Assembly: GCA_023419315.1 (NCBI GenBank)
Contig: JAEZYE010000004.1
Coordinates: 11,833 to 75,832, forward strand
Direction: 5' to 3'
From: Pseudomonadota bacterium
GTDB lineage: Bacteria; Pseudomonadota; Gammaproteobacteria; Xanthomonadales; Xanthomonadaceae
Length of the DNA stretch: 64,000 bases
Position numbers and translations under genes: made by a program. Shown here piece by piece: positions 34,550-42,828 of this stretch. The notes under the pieces are model-generated. The model did not search any database. It had not been told where the DNA came from and was given only the letters and a program-made list of their open reading frames with translations. Numbering within the stretch: position 1 is the first letter of the stretch; each line of letters opens with the position of its first letter.

Positions 34550-34583
34550 AACCCCTGGCCGGGCGACCGGCCGGGGTTTTCTT
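34550..34583 (+). terminator. Rho-independent terminator
   Basis: Stem AACCCC-T-GGCCGG / CCGGCC-GGGGTT with a GCGA loop and one bulged T, followed by TTTTCTTTG. It ends the micro-protein transcript and probably the HipA_2-DUF3037-DUF4031 operon. Confidence 0.88.
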
Positions 34584-34630
34584 TGCCTGCAATGCAGGTT
34601 GCCGGGTGAAGGATCGGCCGCCGGAAAACC

Positions 34631-35179
34631 TCAGAACGCGTCGCTTGCCGGACGGATTTCCACGCCCAGCGCCATGCACAGCTGTTGCATGGCTTCATCG
34701 TCGCGGCTCAATGCAATCCAGCCCGCGTATGCGTCACCATCGGTGTTCCAGTTCCACAGCGTGTACCCGTGTTCGCGAAGCCGATCGTAGGCAACCGCCA
34801 TCAGGGCCGGTACATCGACGCCATCAAGGAAATCGTCGTCGCTGGTGTCGCCGCCCCAGTCGATATCGATGTTCCAGCGCGAAGCGAGTTGCCCGATGCT
34901 GTCCACCAGCGATTCGGTGTCCTTCCAGTCCACATGGAAGCCCGCGGACCAGTCGATGGCCTCGCTCAGCACCGGCAACCATTGCGACTCGTCGCCGCCG
35001 ACCGCGCCCATGCCATCGCGCCACAGCGAGAACTGGCGCAGCGCGGATTCCTCGTCGCCCGGGTTGATCAGCGACAGCAGGTTCCAAACCAGTGCTTCCT
35101 GATCACCGGTATCGATCTCTTCATCGTCCGCGTCCTGCGGATAGTCATCGAACTCGAAATCGTCGTCGGGGTGTGTCAT
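34631..35179 (-). CDS. DUF6630-like acidic cytoplasmic protein
   Basis: 182 residues, very acidic, beginning with a run of Asp/Glu (HPDDDFEFDDYPQDADDEE). The folded part includes VWNLLSLINPGDEESALRQF, DWKDTESLVDSIGQLA and YTLWNWNTDGDAYAGWIAL, which resembles DUF6630 proteins of Xanthomonadaceae. No signal or membrane segment. It is convergent with the terminator at 34550 and divergent from the DUF3297 gene. Function unknown. Confidence 0.7.
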   Translation of the reverse strand: MTHPDDDFEFDDYPQDADDEEIDTGDQEALVWNLLSLINPGDEESALRQFSLWRDGMGAVGGDESQWLPVLSEAIDWSAGFHVDWKDTESLVDSIGQLASRWNIDIDWGGDTSDDDFLDGVDVPALMAVAYDRLREHGYTLWNWNTDGDAYAGWIALSRDDEAMQQLCMALGVEIRPASDAF

Positions 35180-35299
35180 CGAGGGTTTCCAGCGAATCGA
35201 AAGCGCGATCCTGCGCTCGTCGGCACGTGGCTGTGAAGCCCTGTTGGGAGCAGCGACGGGCCGGGTTTATGCTAGCGCCCCTTTTGCGAAGAACGTCCC

Positions 35300-35545
35300 A
35301 TGAGCACCGAAACCCCGCCTGACCGCCTCGCGTCCGATCCGTCCAGCCCGTTCCACGATGAAGCCATGCTCGAGCGCGGCGTCGGCATCCGCTTCAATGG
35401 CGTGGAGCGTGACAACGTCGAGGAATACTGCGTCAGCGAAGGCTGGATCCGCGTGCCGGTCGGCAAGTCCAAGGATCGCCGCGGCAATCCGATGACGCTG
35501 AAGGTCAAGGGCGAAGTGATCGCGTACTTCCGCGAACAGCATTGA
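35300..35545 (+). CDS. DUF3297 family protein
   Basis: 81 residues matching the short DUF3297 family: PPDRLASDPSSPFHDEAML, then IRFNGVERDNVEEYCVSEGWIRV and KSKDRRGNPMTLKVKGEV. Family members are glutathione-peroxidase-adjacent or stand-alone small cytoplasmic proteins with no known role. It has its own terminator directly after the stop. Confidence 0.88.
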   Translation: MSTETPPDRLASDPSSPFHDEAMLERGVGIRFNGVERDNVEEYCVSEGWIRVPVGKSKDRRGNPMTLKVKGEVIAYFREQH

Positions 35546-35551
35546 GTCGTG

Positions 35552-35587
35552 CCGTCCTCCGCGCGTGGCGGAGGACGGTCTTTGTTT
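35552..35587 (+). terminator. Rho-independent terminator after the DUF3297 gene
   Basis: Perfect 11-bp stem CCGTCCTCCGC / GCGGAGGACGG (35552-35562 with 35568-35578) followed by TCTTTGTTT, running up to the stop codon of the converging M56 peptidase gene. Confidence 0.9.
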
Positions 35588-37410
35588 CATCGCGAGGCGG
35601 GCTGTGCCAATCCGTTGCGGATGGCGCCGTCGATCAAGCGCTGCATCTCGCGATGCGCGCGATCACTTGCCTTCGCCTGCTGGTCGCCCAGCACGGCCTG
35701 CTTTTCGCCCAACACCGCCTGTTGCGAATCCAGCCCTGCCTGCTGGCGGTCGAGCGCCTGTTGTTGCTGGTCCAGCGATGCCGCCTTGCGATCCAGTTCG
35801 GCGCGTTCGCGATTCGCGGCGGCCGTGTCGTCCATCGCAAGCGAAACATGGCGCACCGCCATGTCCGCGTGCTGCCGGCCGATATCCGCCATCTTGCTGC
35901 CCAGGCCGGCCATCTGCTGGCCGAGCGCCGCCTGCTTCTTGCCCAGTGCGGCCTGTTGTTCGCCCAGCGCCGCCTGCTGTTCGCCGAGCACCTGCATCGG
36001 CTTCCAGAGCGCATGCGCGCGTTCGATGGTGGCCGCATCGCGGATGACATAGGCGCGTTTGTCCTGCCGCACCCACAACAACGGAGACTTGTCGTCGCCG
36101 CGCAGGCGCGCCATTGCCTTGAAATCCTCGCTTTCCGCATTGGCCGTGGTGTGATCGCCTTCCATCAGGATGTAGGCGTAGTCGTCGCCGTCGGAGCGCT
36201 GCGTGAACGTGGACGTGCCTGCCTTGGGCGTTGCGGCGGAGGCCGGCGCGGCCGCGACTGCCGTGCCGGTTTGCGGCGAAACAATCGGGCGGGCCGCCGG
36301 CTGCGCATCGGCCGATGCGCCGGTGGAGGCGACAGGCCTGGAGGCGGCGCCCACGGCAGGCGCAACGCTGTGCTCGACCGAGGCGACAACCCGATAGGGC
36401 AATGCCGCCAGGATGACGAGGCCAACCACGATGGCCAGCGGAACGAAGTGCGGTTTGACGCCGGTGTTCTGCAACATCACGAGTCTCCTCTTGAGCAAGG
36501 TGTAGGTGGGCGAAGCGCTGGCAAGGCCGGCGCAGGGACGCGGCGCGACGCCCAGCCGCAACAGCAGGCGGCCATAGTCGTGGGCGGTGTGTTGCGTGGT
36601 GGCCAGCACCGTTTCATCGCACGCCGCTTCGCGCGCGATGGCGTATTCACGGACGGCGAAATGCGCGCCGGGATGGAAGAAGAACAGGTGGCGCGCGATC
36701 GCGGGCATCCAGCCCCACCAGAGATCGCGGCGACGGAAATGGCCCAGTTCGTGATGCAACGCCATGCGCAGCTCCGCTTCCTCCAGGCGTTCGAGCACAT
36801 CGGCCGGCAACAGCACGACCGCGCGGCGCGGACCGAGCAGTTGCGGCGAGGCAATGTCGTCGGACACTTGCAATGAGGGCAGGCGCTCAAGACAGAGTTC
36901 ACGGCCGACATGCCGATACAGTGCCAGCACACGCGCATCCACGCATTCGCGTGCACCGGCACGCCAGCGCCGCGCCCGCTGCCATTCCTGCAGCGTCTGC
37001 AAGGCCGTCATCACCACACCGGTCATCCACAGCCACGCCAGCAGCGTGAACCACGGAAACGGCGCGGAATCCGATGGCGCCGGCATCTGCATCGAAGTCG
37101 CGGGCGTGGTCGCGATTGCATCGTCGCGCGCGACGCGGGTCATGTCGACGGCTGCGACCTGCGGCGTTGCGGACGCCAATGGCGCAGCCATCTCCGCCTG
37201 CGAAGGCCACCACGCCAGTTCAAATGGCGCGGGCCACAGCAGGCCGATGACCAGTTGCGCCGACACCAGCCACCACAGCCAGCAACGCACGGTTGCCGGC
37301 CAACTCGGCCACAGCCTGCACACCGCGGCGATGACGCCGATCAGAACCAGCGATTGCACGCTCACGATGCCGAGCCGTTCCACGAATTCGGCGATCAGGT
37401 CGCTGTCCAT
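35587..37410 (-). CDS. BlaR1/MecR1-type M56 family metallopeptidase with C-terminal heptad-repeat tail
   Basis: 607 residues. Residues 1-130 carry two to three membrane spans, the zinc-peptidase loop has the HExxH motif in MALHHELGHFRRRDLWW, followed by AIAREAACDETVL, and a further span (FVPLAIVVGLVILAALPYRV) at about residue 330. Instead of a penicillin-binding sensor domain, the periplasmic part ends in about 130 residues of repeated heptads such as GEQQAALGEQQAALGKKQAALG, a coiled coil rich in Gln. BlaR1-like proteins sense a ligand outside and cleave a BlaI repressor inside. The gene lies one base after the blaI-like gene, so the pair forms a sensor-repressor unit with an unusual sensor. 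Confidence 0.88.
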   Translation of the reverse strand: MDSDLIAEFVERLGIVSVQSLVLIGVIAAVCRLWPSWPATVRCWLWWLVSAQLVIGLLWPAPFELAWWPSQAEMAAPLASATPQVAAVDMTRVARDDAIATTPATSMQMPAPSDSAPFPWFTLLAWLWMTGVVMTALQTLQEWQRARRWRAGARECVDARVLALYRHVGRELCLERLPSLQVSDDIASPQLLGPRRAVVLLPADVLERLEEAELRMALHHELGHFRRRDLWWGWMPAIARHLFFFHPGAHFAVREYAIAREAACDETVLATTQHTAHDYGRLLLRLGVAPRPCAGLASASPTYTLLKRRLVMLQNTGVKPHFVPLAIVVGLVILAALPYRVVASVEHSVAPAVGAASRPVASTGASADAQPAARPIVSPQTGTAVAAAPASAATPKAGTSTFTQRSDGDDYAYILMEGDHTTANAESEDFKAMARLRGDDKSPLLWVRQDKRAYVIRDAATIERAHALWKPMQVLGEQQAALGEQQAALGKKQAALGQQMAGLGSKMADIGRQHADMAVRHVSLAMDDTAAANRERAELDRKAASLDQQQQALDRQQAGLDSQQAVLGEKQAVLGDQQAKASDRAHREMQRLIDGAIRNGLAQPASR

Positions 37411-37411
37411 C

Positions 37412-37795
37412 TCAGACCTCCTTGCGGCGTGACTGCAGATCAGCGACGAGCTTCTCGAGCTCCGCCAATTCGGTATCGCTTACCCGGCCACGCTCGGACA
37501 TCCATGCGACGAATGGCGAGACCGAACCCTGCAGCGTGTTCTGCACGAACTGTCCGACAGCGCTGCGCACCACGTCGTCCGGCCCGGCCGTGGTGGCATA
37601 ACGGTAGACGCCTTCGACTTGCCTGCGTTGCAGATAGCCCTTGGTGCGCAGCCGCTCCATCATCGTCAGTACGGTGGATCGCGCCAGCCCGCGCGATTCG
37701 CCGAAGCCGCTGGCGACTTCGCCCACGCTGGCCTCGCCTTGCGAAGCCACGTACTGCAGGAGCGCGAGCTCCTGATCTCCGACCGATTTGCGCAT
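37412..37795 (-). CDS. BlaI/MecI/CopY-family repressor
   Basis: 127 residues. The winged helix-turn-helix occupies residues 5-75 (ELALLQYVASQGEASVGEVA, RSTVLTMMERLRTKGYLQR with a Thr-Val-x(3)-Met-x-Arg-Leu recognition helix), and the C-terminal dimer helices include ELAELEKLVADLQSRRKE. GGAG precedes the ATG. It should bind the two dyads just upstream and repress itself and the M56 peptidase gene until the peptidase cleaves it. Confidence 0.92.
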   Translation of the reverse strand: MRKSVGDQELALLQYVASQGEASVGEVASGFGESRGLARSTVLTMMERLRTKGYLQRRQVEGVYRYATTAGPDDVVRSAVGQFVQNTLQGSVSPFVAWMSERGRVSDTELAELEKLVADLQSRRKEV

Positions 37796-37808
37796 TGCCC
37801 CGCTCCAT

Positions 37809-37851
37809 GACTACACGTGTAGTCACACTGGCATTGACTACAGTTGTAGTC
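37809..37851 (-). promoter_or_regulatory. Two BlaI-type operators in the blaI-like promoter
   Basis: GACTACACGTGTAGTC (37809-37824) is a perfect 16-bp palindrome, and GACTACAGTTGTAGTC (37836-37851) is symmetric except for its two central bases. Both contain TACA-NN-TGTA, the known MecI/BlaI recognition core, 27 bases centre to centre. On the minus strand a TTGACT box overlaps the distal site and the ribosome-binding site follows the proximal one, so binding would block transcription of the downstream pair. Confidence 0.85.
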
Positions 37852-37877
37852 AAGCGCCGTTCGTCGGGGAAACTTCG

Positions 37878-39140
37878 TCAGGAGGGCGCGCACGCGGCGG
37901 CGCGCGCCTGCATCAACGCGCGCTCGCGTGCGTTGCGGGTCAACGCGGCCGCCCGCTCGAATTCCACCCGTGCTTCCTGGCGACGCCCCAGCTGCTCCAG
38001 CAGATCGCCGCGCACGGCCGGCAAATGCGGATACTCACCAAGGCGGGGTTCCCCCGCCAGCGCATCGATGAGCGGCAGCGCCGCCGCCGCGCCTTCGGCC
38101 CGGGCGATCGCCACGGCGCGGTTGAGTTCGATGATCGGCGACGGCATGACGGCAGCGAGTTGCGCATAGAGCGCCGCGATGCGCGACCAGTCGGTCTGTT
38201 CCGCGCGCCGCGCGCGCGCGTGGCATGCCGCGATTTCCGCCTGCAGGACGTAAGGCAACGAAGCGCCGCCCAACTGCTGCGCGCGCGCAAGCGCATCCAG
38301 GCCGCGCCGGATCTGCAGATGATCCCAGCGTGCGCGATCCTGATCCGGCAACAGCACGGGCGACCCGTCATGCGTGGTCCGCGCCTTCACGCGCGAAGCC
38401 TGCAATTCCATCAGTGCGAGCAGGCCATGAACTTCCGGTTCCTGCGGCATCAATCCCGACAGCACACGCCCGAGTCGCAGCGCTTCGTCGCACAGACCCG
38501 GGCGCATCCAGTCATCGCCAGCCGTGGCCGAATAGCCCTCGTTGAAGATCAGGTAGATCACTTCGAGCACGGATTCCACCCGCTCGGCCAGCTCGTTCCG
38601 GCGCGGGACTTCAAACGGCACCTGCTTCTGCGCCAGCGTGCGCTTGGCGCGCACGATGCGCTGGGCGATCGTGGGTTCCGATTGCAGGAACGCGCGGGCG
38701 ATTTCATCCGTGCTCAAGCCACCCAGAAGCCGCAACGTCAGTGCGACCCGCGCTTCCGTCGGCAGCACCGGATGACAGGCGACGAAGACCAGGCGCAGCA
38801 GGTCGTCGCCGATATCATCTCCCAGCCAATCGTCATCGTCCGGCGCGTCCATCGCCTGGCCGTCGAGTTCGTAGGCCAACGCATCCTGCTTGCTTGCATG
38901 CAGTTGCCGCTGGCGCAGGCGATCGATCGCACGATGTTTGGCGGCCGCCATCCACCACGCGGCGGGGTTCTCGGGCATGCCGCTTTCGGGCCAGCGTTCG
39001 AGCGCGGTGACCAGCACGTCCTGCGCAATCTCTTCCGCGGCGCCCACGTCGCCCAGCATGCGCGACAGGCGCGCGATCAGTCGCGGCGCCTCCATGCGCC
39101 ACAGGGCATCGATGGTGCGCGGGATGTCGTGCATGGCCAT
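37878..39140 (-). CDS. ECF42-type RNA polymerase sigma factor with C-terminal TPR-like extension
   Basis: 420 residues. Sigma region 2 holds MLGDVGAAEEIAQDVLVTALERWPESG and AAWWMAAAKHRAIDRLR; sigma 4 holds LTLRLLGGLSTDEIARAFLQ and EPTIAQRIVRAKRTLA. The remaining 220 residues are the helical DUF6596/TPR-like region (EVIYLIFNEGYSATAGD, ELNRAVAIARAEG) that marks group ECF42. These sigma factors lack an anti-sigma factor; the C-terminal extension controls activity, and they drive operons for DGPF (YCII) proteins, exactly what lies upstream here. It is the last gene of a six-gene minus-strand run. Confidence 0.9.
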   Translation of the reverse strand: MAMHDIPRTIDALWRMEAPRLIARLSRMLGDVGAAEEIAQDVLVTALERWPESGMPENPAAWWMAAAKHRAIDRLRQRQLHASKQDALAYELDGQAMDAPDDDDWLGDDIGDDLLRLVFVACHPVLPTEARVALTLRLLGGLSTDEIARAFLQSEPTIAQRIVRAKRTLAQKQVPFEVPRRNELAERVESVLEVIYLIFNEGYSATAGDDWMRPGLCDEALRLGRVLSGLMPQEPEVHGLLALMELQASRVKARTTHDGSPVLLPDQDRARWDHLQIRRGLDALARAQQLGGASLPYVLQAEIAACHARARRAEQTDWSRIAALYAQLAAVMPSPIIELNRAVAIARAEGAAAALPLIDALAGEPRLGEYPHLPAVRGDLLEQLGRRQEARVEFERAAALTRNARERALMQARAAACAPS

Positions 39141-39207
39141 GGCGGCGGATCACACCACCGGGGATGCATGCGCGCAAGCCTTCGCGATCCGCCATGCGCG
39201 CACCGGC

Positions 39208-39852
39208 TCAGTCGCGCGCAAAGGTCAGGTGGACGACGTCCGGCGTGGCGACGGTCCGTTGCAGTCGCAAGCCGTGCAGATCCGTGCCCACGCCGTCGAA
39301 CAGTCGCTCGCCCGCACCCAGCAAGGCCGGCACGACATGCAGCATCATTTCATCGACATGCCCCGCCGCCAGGTACTGGCGCGCGGTGGCTGCACCTCCG
39401 GACAACGCCACATCCGCACCGTTCGCGGCTTCGCGCGCTATCTGCAATGCCCGTTCGATGCCTTCGGTGACGAAGATGAAACGCGTACCGCCCTGCATTT
39501 CCAGTACCGGGCGCGGATGCTGCGTGAGCACGATGACGGGGTGATGGAACGGCGGTTCCTCACCCCACCAACCGTTCCAGGGCTCGCGCTCGTTCCAGGG
39601 TCCGGGATGCCCTCCGAACATGTTGCGGCCCATCAACGTCGCGCCGATGTTGCGCTGCGTTTCCTCGACCACGGCCGTGCTCGGCGTGATCGCACCGCCT
39701 TCCATGCCATGCGCGCGGCGGAAAATCTCCAGCGCGAACGCCCATTCGTGCAGGCGCTCGCCTCCCACGCCAAGCGGGTGCGCGACGCTCTGCGCCGGCC
39801 CGGCGACGAAGCCATCCAGTGACATCGCAATGCGTAAGCGCAATCGGGACAT
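39208..39852 (-). CDS. Dihydrofolate reductase/RibD C-terminal-like protein (1)
   Basis: 214 residues with the RibD_C fold signature: RIAMSLDGFVAGP at the start, IGATLMGRNMFGG, HPVIVLTQHP, VALSGGAATARQYLAAGHVDEMMLHVVPALLGAG. Such stand-alone reductase-like proteins use NADPH but have mostly unknown substrates. Ten bases separate it from the second paralogue upstream. In ECF42 clusters these proteins accompany DGPF and VOC proteins. Confidence 0.85.
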   Translation of the reverse strand: MSRLRLRIAMSLDGFVAGPAQSVAHPLGVGGERLHEWAFALEIFRRAHGMEGGAITPSTAVVEETQRNIGATLMGRNMFGGHPGPWNEREPWNGWWGEEPPFHHPVIVLTQHPRPVLEMQGGTRFIFVTEGIERALQIAREAANGADVALSGGAATARQYLAAGHVDEMMLHVVPALLGAGERLFDGVGTDLHGLRLQRTVATPDVVHLTFARD

Positions 39853-39861
39853 GTCCGCGCC

Positions 39862-40527
39862 TCAATCCGTGCCTGCGGCGATACGCTGCTGCCGCGCCAG
39901 TTCCTGTTCGCTGGGTTCGTCCAGCCCGAAGTAGCCGTAGTCAGGCCGGCCATCCATCTCATAGGCCTGGTACGAGACGCCGGTCGCGAACACGCGATGG
40001 TCCAGCAGGCGACAGCTCGCAGGCATCGCGCCGTTGCCGAACAGGCGCTTGCCCTCGCCAATCACCACCGGGAACCACCACAAACGGAGCTCATCGATCA
40101 GCCCGTGCTGCATCAGGCTCTGCACGAGGGTGCCGCTGCCATGCACCTGAAGTTCCCGGCCCGGCCTGGATTTCAATTCGGCGACCGCGTCGACCACGTC
40201 GCCCTCGATGCGTTCGCTTCCACGCCAGATCGGCGCGCGCAGCACATGTCCGGCGACGTACTTCGGAATCCGGTTGAAGCGTGCGGCGATGGGATCGTCA
40301 TCACCGATGTGCGGCCAGTGCGCGGCGAATATTTCGTGGGTCCGCCGGCCCAGCAACAGCGCATCCAGGCGCTCCATGCCGCCGTTGATCATCGCCAGCA
40401 TCGCATCGTCGAAGTACGGCGCGGCCCAGCCGCCGTGTTCGAACCCGCCACTGCGATCCTCGTCCGGTCCGCCCGGCGCCTGCACCACGCCGTCCAGGCT
40501 GATGAATGCGGTCACTGCCAGTTTCAT
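39862..40527 (-). CDS. Dihydrofolate reductase/RibD C-terminal-like protein (2)
   Basis: 221 residues, same superfamily as its neighbour but a different subtype: AFISLDGVVQAPGGPDEDRSGGF, LLLGRRTHEIFAAHWP, VHGSGTLVQSLMQHGLIDELRLWWFPVVIGEGKRLF. The last 25 residues form a charged tail. Substrate unknown. Part of the ECF42-controlled run. Confidence 0.87.
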   Translation of the reverse strand: MKLAVTAFISLDGVVQAPGGPDEDRSGGFEHGGWAAPYFDDAMLAMINGGMERLDALLLGRRTHEIFAAHWPHIGDDDPIAARFNRIPKYVAGHVLRAPIWRGSERIEGDVVDAVAELKSRPGRELQVHGSGTLVQSLMQHGLIDELRLWWFPVVIGEGKRLFGNGAMPASCRLLDHRVFATGVSYQAYEMDGRPDYGYFGLDEPSEQELARQQRIAAGTD

Positions 40528-40548
40528 GTCGTCTCCCTGGTCGATGGA

Positions 40549-40962
40549 TCAGCACGTCCGCAGATGGTTGACCATCCACGGCTTGCCGTAGCGGTCGACC
40601 AGCATGCCGAACCGATGCGCCCAGAAGGTTTCCTCGATCGGCATCTGCACGCTTCCGCCTTCGGCGAGCGCATGGAAGATGCGCTCAGCTTCGGCGTCGT
40701 TGTCCACCATCACGTTGATGCAGGTCTGGCTTTCGGTTGCGCTGTGCTGTCCAGGCGGAATGTCGGCGCCCATCAGGCTCGCCCCATCCGCGTCGAGCTG
40801 GATGTGGATGACGCGGTCGTGCGAATCGGCAGGCAGTTCGGCCGCCATCGGCGATTCGCCATACGTCATGGCACCGACAATCTCGCCGCGCAGCGCGCGC
40901 CGGTAGAAGTCGAAGGCTTCGCGGCATTGGCCATCGAAGTTCAGGTAGGGAACGATTTGCAT
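40549..40962 (-). CDS. VOC-family (PhnB-like) protein (1)
   Basis: 137 residues starting MQIVPYLNFDGQCREAFDFY, the usual opening of PhnB/YjdN-like VOC proteins, with ASLMGADIPPG and EETFWAHRFGMLVDRYGKPWMVN. The fold is a glyoxalase-type paired betaalphabetabetabeta unit that often binds metal; no catalysis is known for this branch. It is 25 bases downstream of a close paralogue. Confidence 0.88.
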   Translation of the reverse strand: MQIVPYLNFDGQCREAFDFYRRALRGEIVGAMTYGESPMAAELPADSHDRVIHIQLDADGASLMGADIPPGQHSATESQTCINVMVDNDAEAERIFHALAEGGSVQMPIEETFWAHRFGMLVDRYGKPWMVNHLRTC

Positions 40963-40987
40963 GGAAGGTGTCCTCGAAGTGGGGGAA

Positions 40988-41392
40988 TCAGGTGCAGTTG
41001 ATCATCCAGCGCACGCCATGGCGATCCGTGAGGATTCCGTATCGACGCGCCCAGAACGTTTCCTGCAATGGCATTTCCACCGCGCCGCCTTCGGCGAACG
41101 CGGCGAACAATGCTTCGGCTTTTTCCGCCGAGTCCACGTCCGCCACCAGATACGAGCCGGTGATCCCGGTGTAGGGATGACCGGGCGTCGCGTCCGTTCC
41201 CATGATCGTGTACGGCCCGACTTCAAGCCGCGCGTGCATGATGAGCGGCGCGACGTCGGGCTGCAGGCCGTGGCAACCAGGCGTCTCGCCATAGGTCTGC
41301 ATCGCGATCACCTGGCCGCCCAGTTGTTCGGCATAGAACGCGAACGCCTGCCGGCAATCGCCGTTGAATCCAAGATAGGTGTGCAGTCGCAT
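40988..41392 (-). CDS. VOC-family (PhnB-like) protein (2)
   Basis: 134 residues starting MRLHTYLGFNGDCRQAFAFY; the ending ETFWARRYGILTDRHGVRWMINC parallels the neighbouring VOC protein, so the two arose by duplication. The start at 41392 has a GGAG site eight bases upstream and is preferred to the ATG six codons earlier. Part of the ECF42 run. Confidence 0.88.
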   Translation of the reverse strand: MRLHTYLGFNGDCRQAFAFYAEQLGGQVIAMQTYGETPGCHGLQPDVAPLIMHARLEVGPYTIMGTDATPGHPYTGITGSYLVADVDSAEKAEALFAAFAEGGAVEMPLQETFWARRYGILTDRHGVRWMINCT

Positions 41393-41406
41393 GTCGTGGC
41401 TCCGGT

Positions 41407-41835
41407 TCATCGTGTCGTGTTGCGTGCTTCGGTCTGCGCGCGCAGGCGTTCTTCCTGTTCACGCAGCTCGGGTGTCAGGGCGTCGCCGAAATCCTCCATC
41501 TCGAAGATGGCGCGCAGTTCCACCTCCGTTCCGCCGTCGAACGGTGCGCGCTTGAGCCACTCGATGGCTTCTTCCATCGAACGCACCTGCCACAACCAGA
41601 ATCCGGCGATGAGCTCCTTGGTCTCGGCGAACGGGCCGTCGATGACCTGACGCTGCTTGCCATCGAAACGTACGCGGAAACCGCGCGAGCTGGGATGCAG
41701 TCCTTCACCCGCCAGCATGATGCCGGCGTTCACCAGCGTTTCGTTGTAGCGGCCCATGGCTTCCAGCAGGGCCTGGTCCGGCATCGCGCCGGCTTCGGAC
41801 TGCGCGTCCGCTTTCACGATGACCATCACTTTCAT
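41407..41835 (-). CDS. DGPF (YCII-related) protein, first gene of the ECF42 operon
   Basis: 142 residues with the family-defining IDGPFAETKELIAGFWLWQV. The ATG at 41835 has AAGGAG six bases upstream; a longer in-frame reading lacks support. Proteins of this type are the usual targets of ECF42 sigma factors and may handle small ligands; function is not established. A promoter fitting the published ECF42 motif lies 48 to 74 bases upstream of the start, which supports that this gene leads the operon. Confidence 0.9.
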   Translation of the reverse strand: MKVMVIVKADAQSEAGAMPDQALLEAMGRYNETLVNAGIMLAGEGLHPSSRGFRVRFDGKQRQVIDGPFAETKELIAGFWLWQVRSMEEAIEWLKRAPFDGGTEVELRAIFEMEDFGDALTPELREQEERLRAQTEARNTTR

Positions 41836-41882
41836 GTCGTCTCCTTCATTGGCGAACCGCAGGAGCGGCTCTTGTGGGGTAC

Positions 41883-41909
41883 GACGAACCAGCGACACCC
41901 GGATCGACA
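41883..41909 (-). promoter_or_regulatory. Candidate ECF42-type promoter
   Basis: On the minus strand TGTCGA (41904-41909) is followed after 17 bases by CGTC (41883-41886). From memory, ECF42 promoters are described with TGTCGA at -35 and CGAC or CGTC at -10. Transcription would begin near 41876, about 40 bases before the DGPF gene. No other TGTCGA was found upstream of genes in this cluster. Confidence 0.6.
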
Positions 41910-42048
41910 CGGGCGCGAAATTTTTTTCTGAACCGGGGGTCCGGTCCCGGGATCTGCGACCACAAGGCGGCAGGCTGCGCCTTTCCCCCCGGCTTGCGGC
42001 ATCATGCGCGCTTCAGTCGGCGGCCGGCCCGTGCATCAGGAGACCCTC

Positions 42049-42423
42049 ATGCAATATCTGTTGTTGGTTTACACCGATCCCGCGTTGCTCAGCGAGCTGC
42101 CGTCCGAAGAGTACGACGCCCTGATGCGCGGCTGCCTGCAGCACGCGGACGAACTCAAGGCCAGCGGCACGCTGGTCCAGTCGCAGCAGTTGCAGCCGGC
42201 CCCGCGTGCGCGAAGCCTGCGCGTCCGCGCCGGTCAATCCTCGATTACCGATGGGCCGTTCGCGGAAACCAAGGAGATGCTGGCCGGCTTCAATCTCATT
42301 GAAGCCGACAGCATGGAGGAAGCGGTGCGCATCGCACACGAATTTCCCTGGTCGCGCTTCGGCTGCATTGAAGTGCGGCCCGTGCACGACATGGCCATCG
42401 AGCGCGAGCGCGTCGGCGCCTGA
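42049..42423 (+). CDS. DGPF (YCII-related) protein, divergent paralogue
   Basis: 124 residues with ITDGPFAETKEMLAGFNLIE and the usual N-terminal strand MQYLLLVYTDP. AGGAG precedes the ATG at 42049. It is transcribed away from the ECF42 run, and the intervening 213 bases carry no TGTCGA in its direction, so it may not be under the same sigma factor. Function unknown. Confidence 0.9.
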   Translation: MQYLLLVYTDPALLSELPSEEYDALMRGCLQHADELKASGTLVQSQQLQPAPRARSLRVRAGQSSITDGPFAETKEMLAGFNLIEADSMEEAVRIAHEFPWSRFGCIEVRPVHDMAIERERVGA

Positions 42424-42438
42424 ATCCCCGCGTGCGCT

Positions 42439-42828
42439 TCAGTCGAGCGCGCGTGCGATGCGGTCATGCACGGGCGGATGCGCGCGGTAGTACGCCGCGT
42501 TGTCCGCCAGATCCTGCCATCGCCGGATTTCGGCAAGCAGGCGTTGCAGTTGCTGAACAGGCTGCCCCGAACCGCCGCTTTCGCGCAGGCCGGCATCTTC
42601 GAAGCGGCCTTCCATCAGGCTCAGCAATACTTCCGCGTATTCCATGCAGGCTTCGGCCTGCTGTCGCGCCAGCCGGTGCAGCGCGTCCAGTCGCTCACCA
42701 TCCAGGCGCGTAAGACCGACATCGGCGATGCTCGGCTCTTTTGCTCCCTGCAGAAGATGCAGCAGATGTGTCAGCGGAACGGACGGGCACATGGCGATGC
42801 GTGTGTCGGTGTTGTGCGGATTCATCAT
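42439..42828 (-). CDS. Hypothetical helical protein divergent from an XRE regulator
   Basis: 129 residues, predicted mainly helical, with SVPLTHLLHLLQGAKEPS, RLDALHRLARQQAEACMEYAEVLLSLME and VQQLQRLLAEIRRWQDLADNA. AAGGAGG lies five bases before the first of two adjacent ATGs. No membrane span. No family recognised. The divergent layout with a small XRE repressor and an AT-richer gap suggests a regulated pair. Confidence 0.65.
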   Translation of the reverse strand: MMNPHNTDTRIAMCPSVPLTHLLHLLQGAKEPSIADVGLTRLDGERLDALHRLARQQAEACMEYAEVLLSLMEGRFEDAGLRESGGSGQPVQQLQRLLAEIRRWQDLADNAAYYRAHPPVHDRIARALD

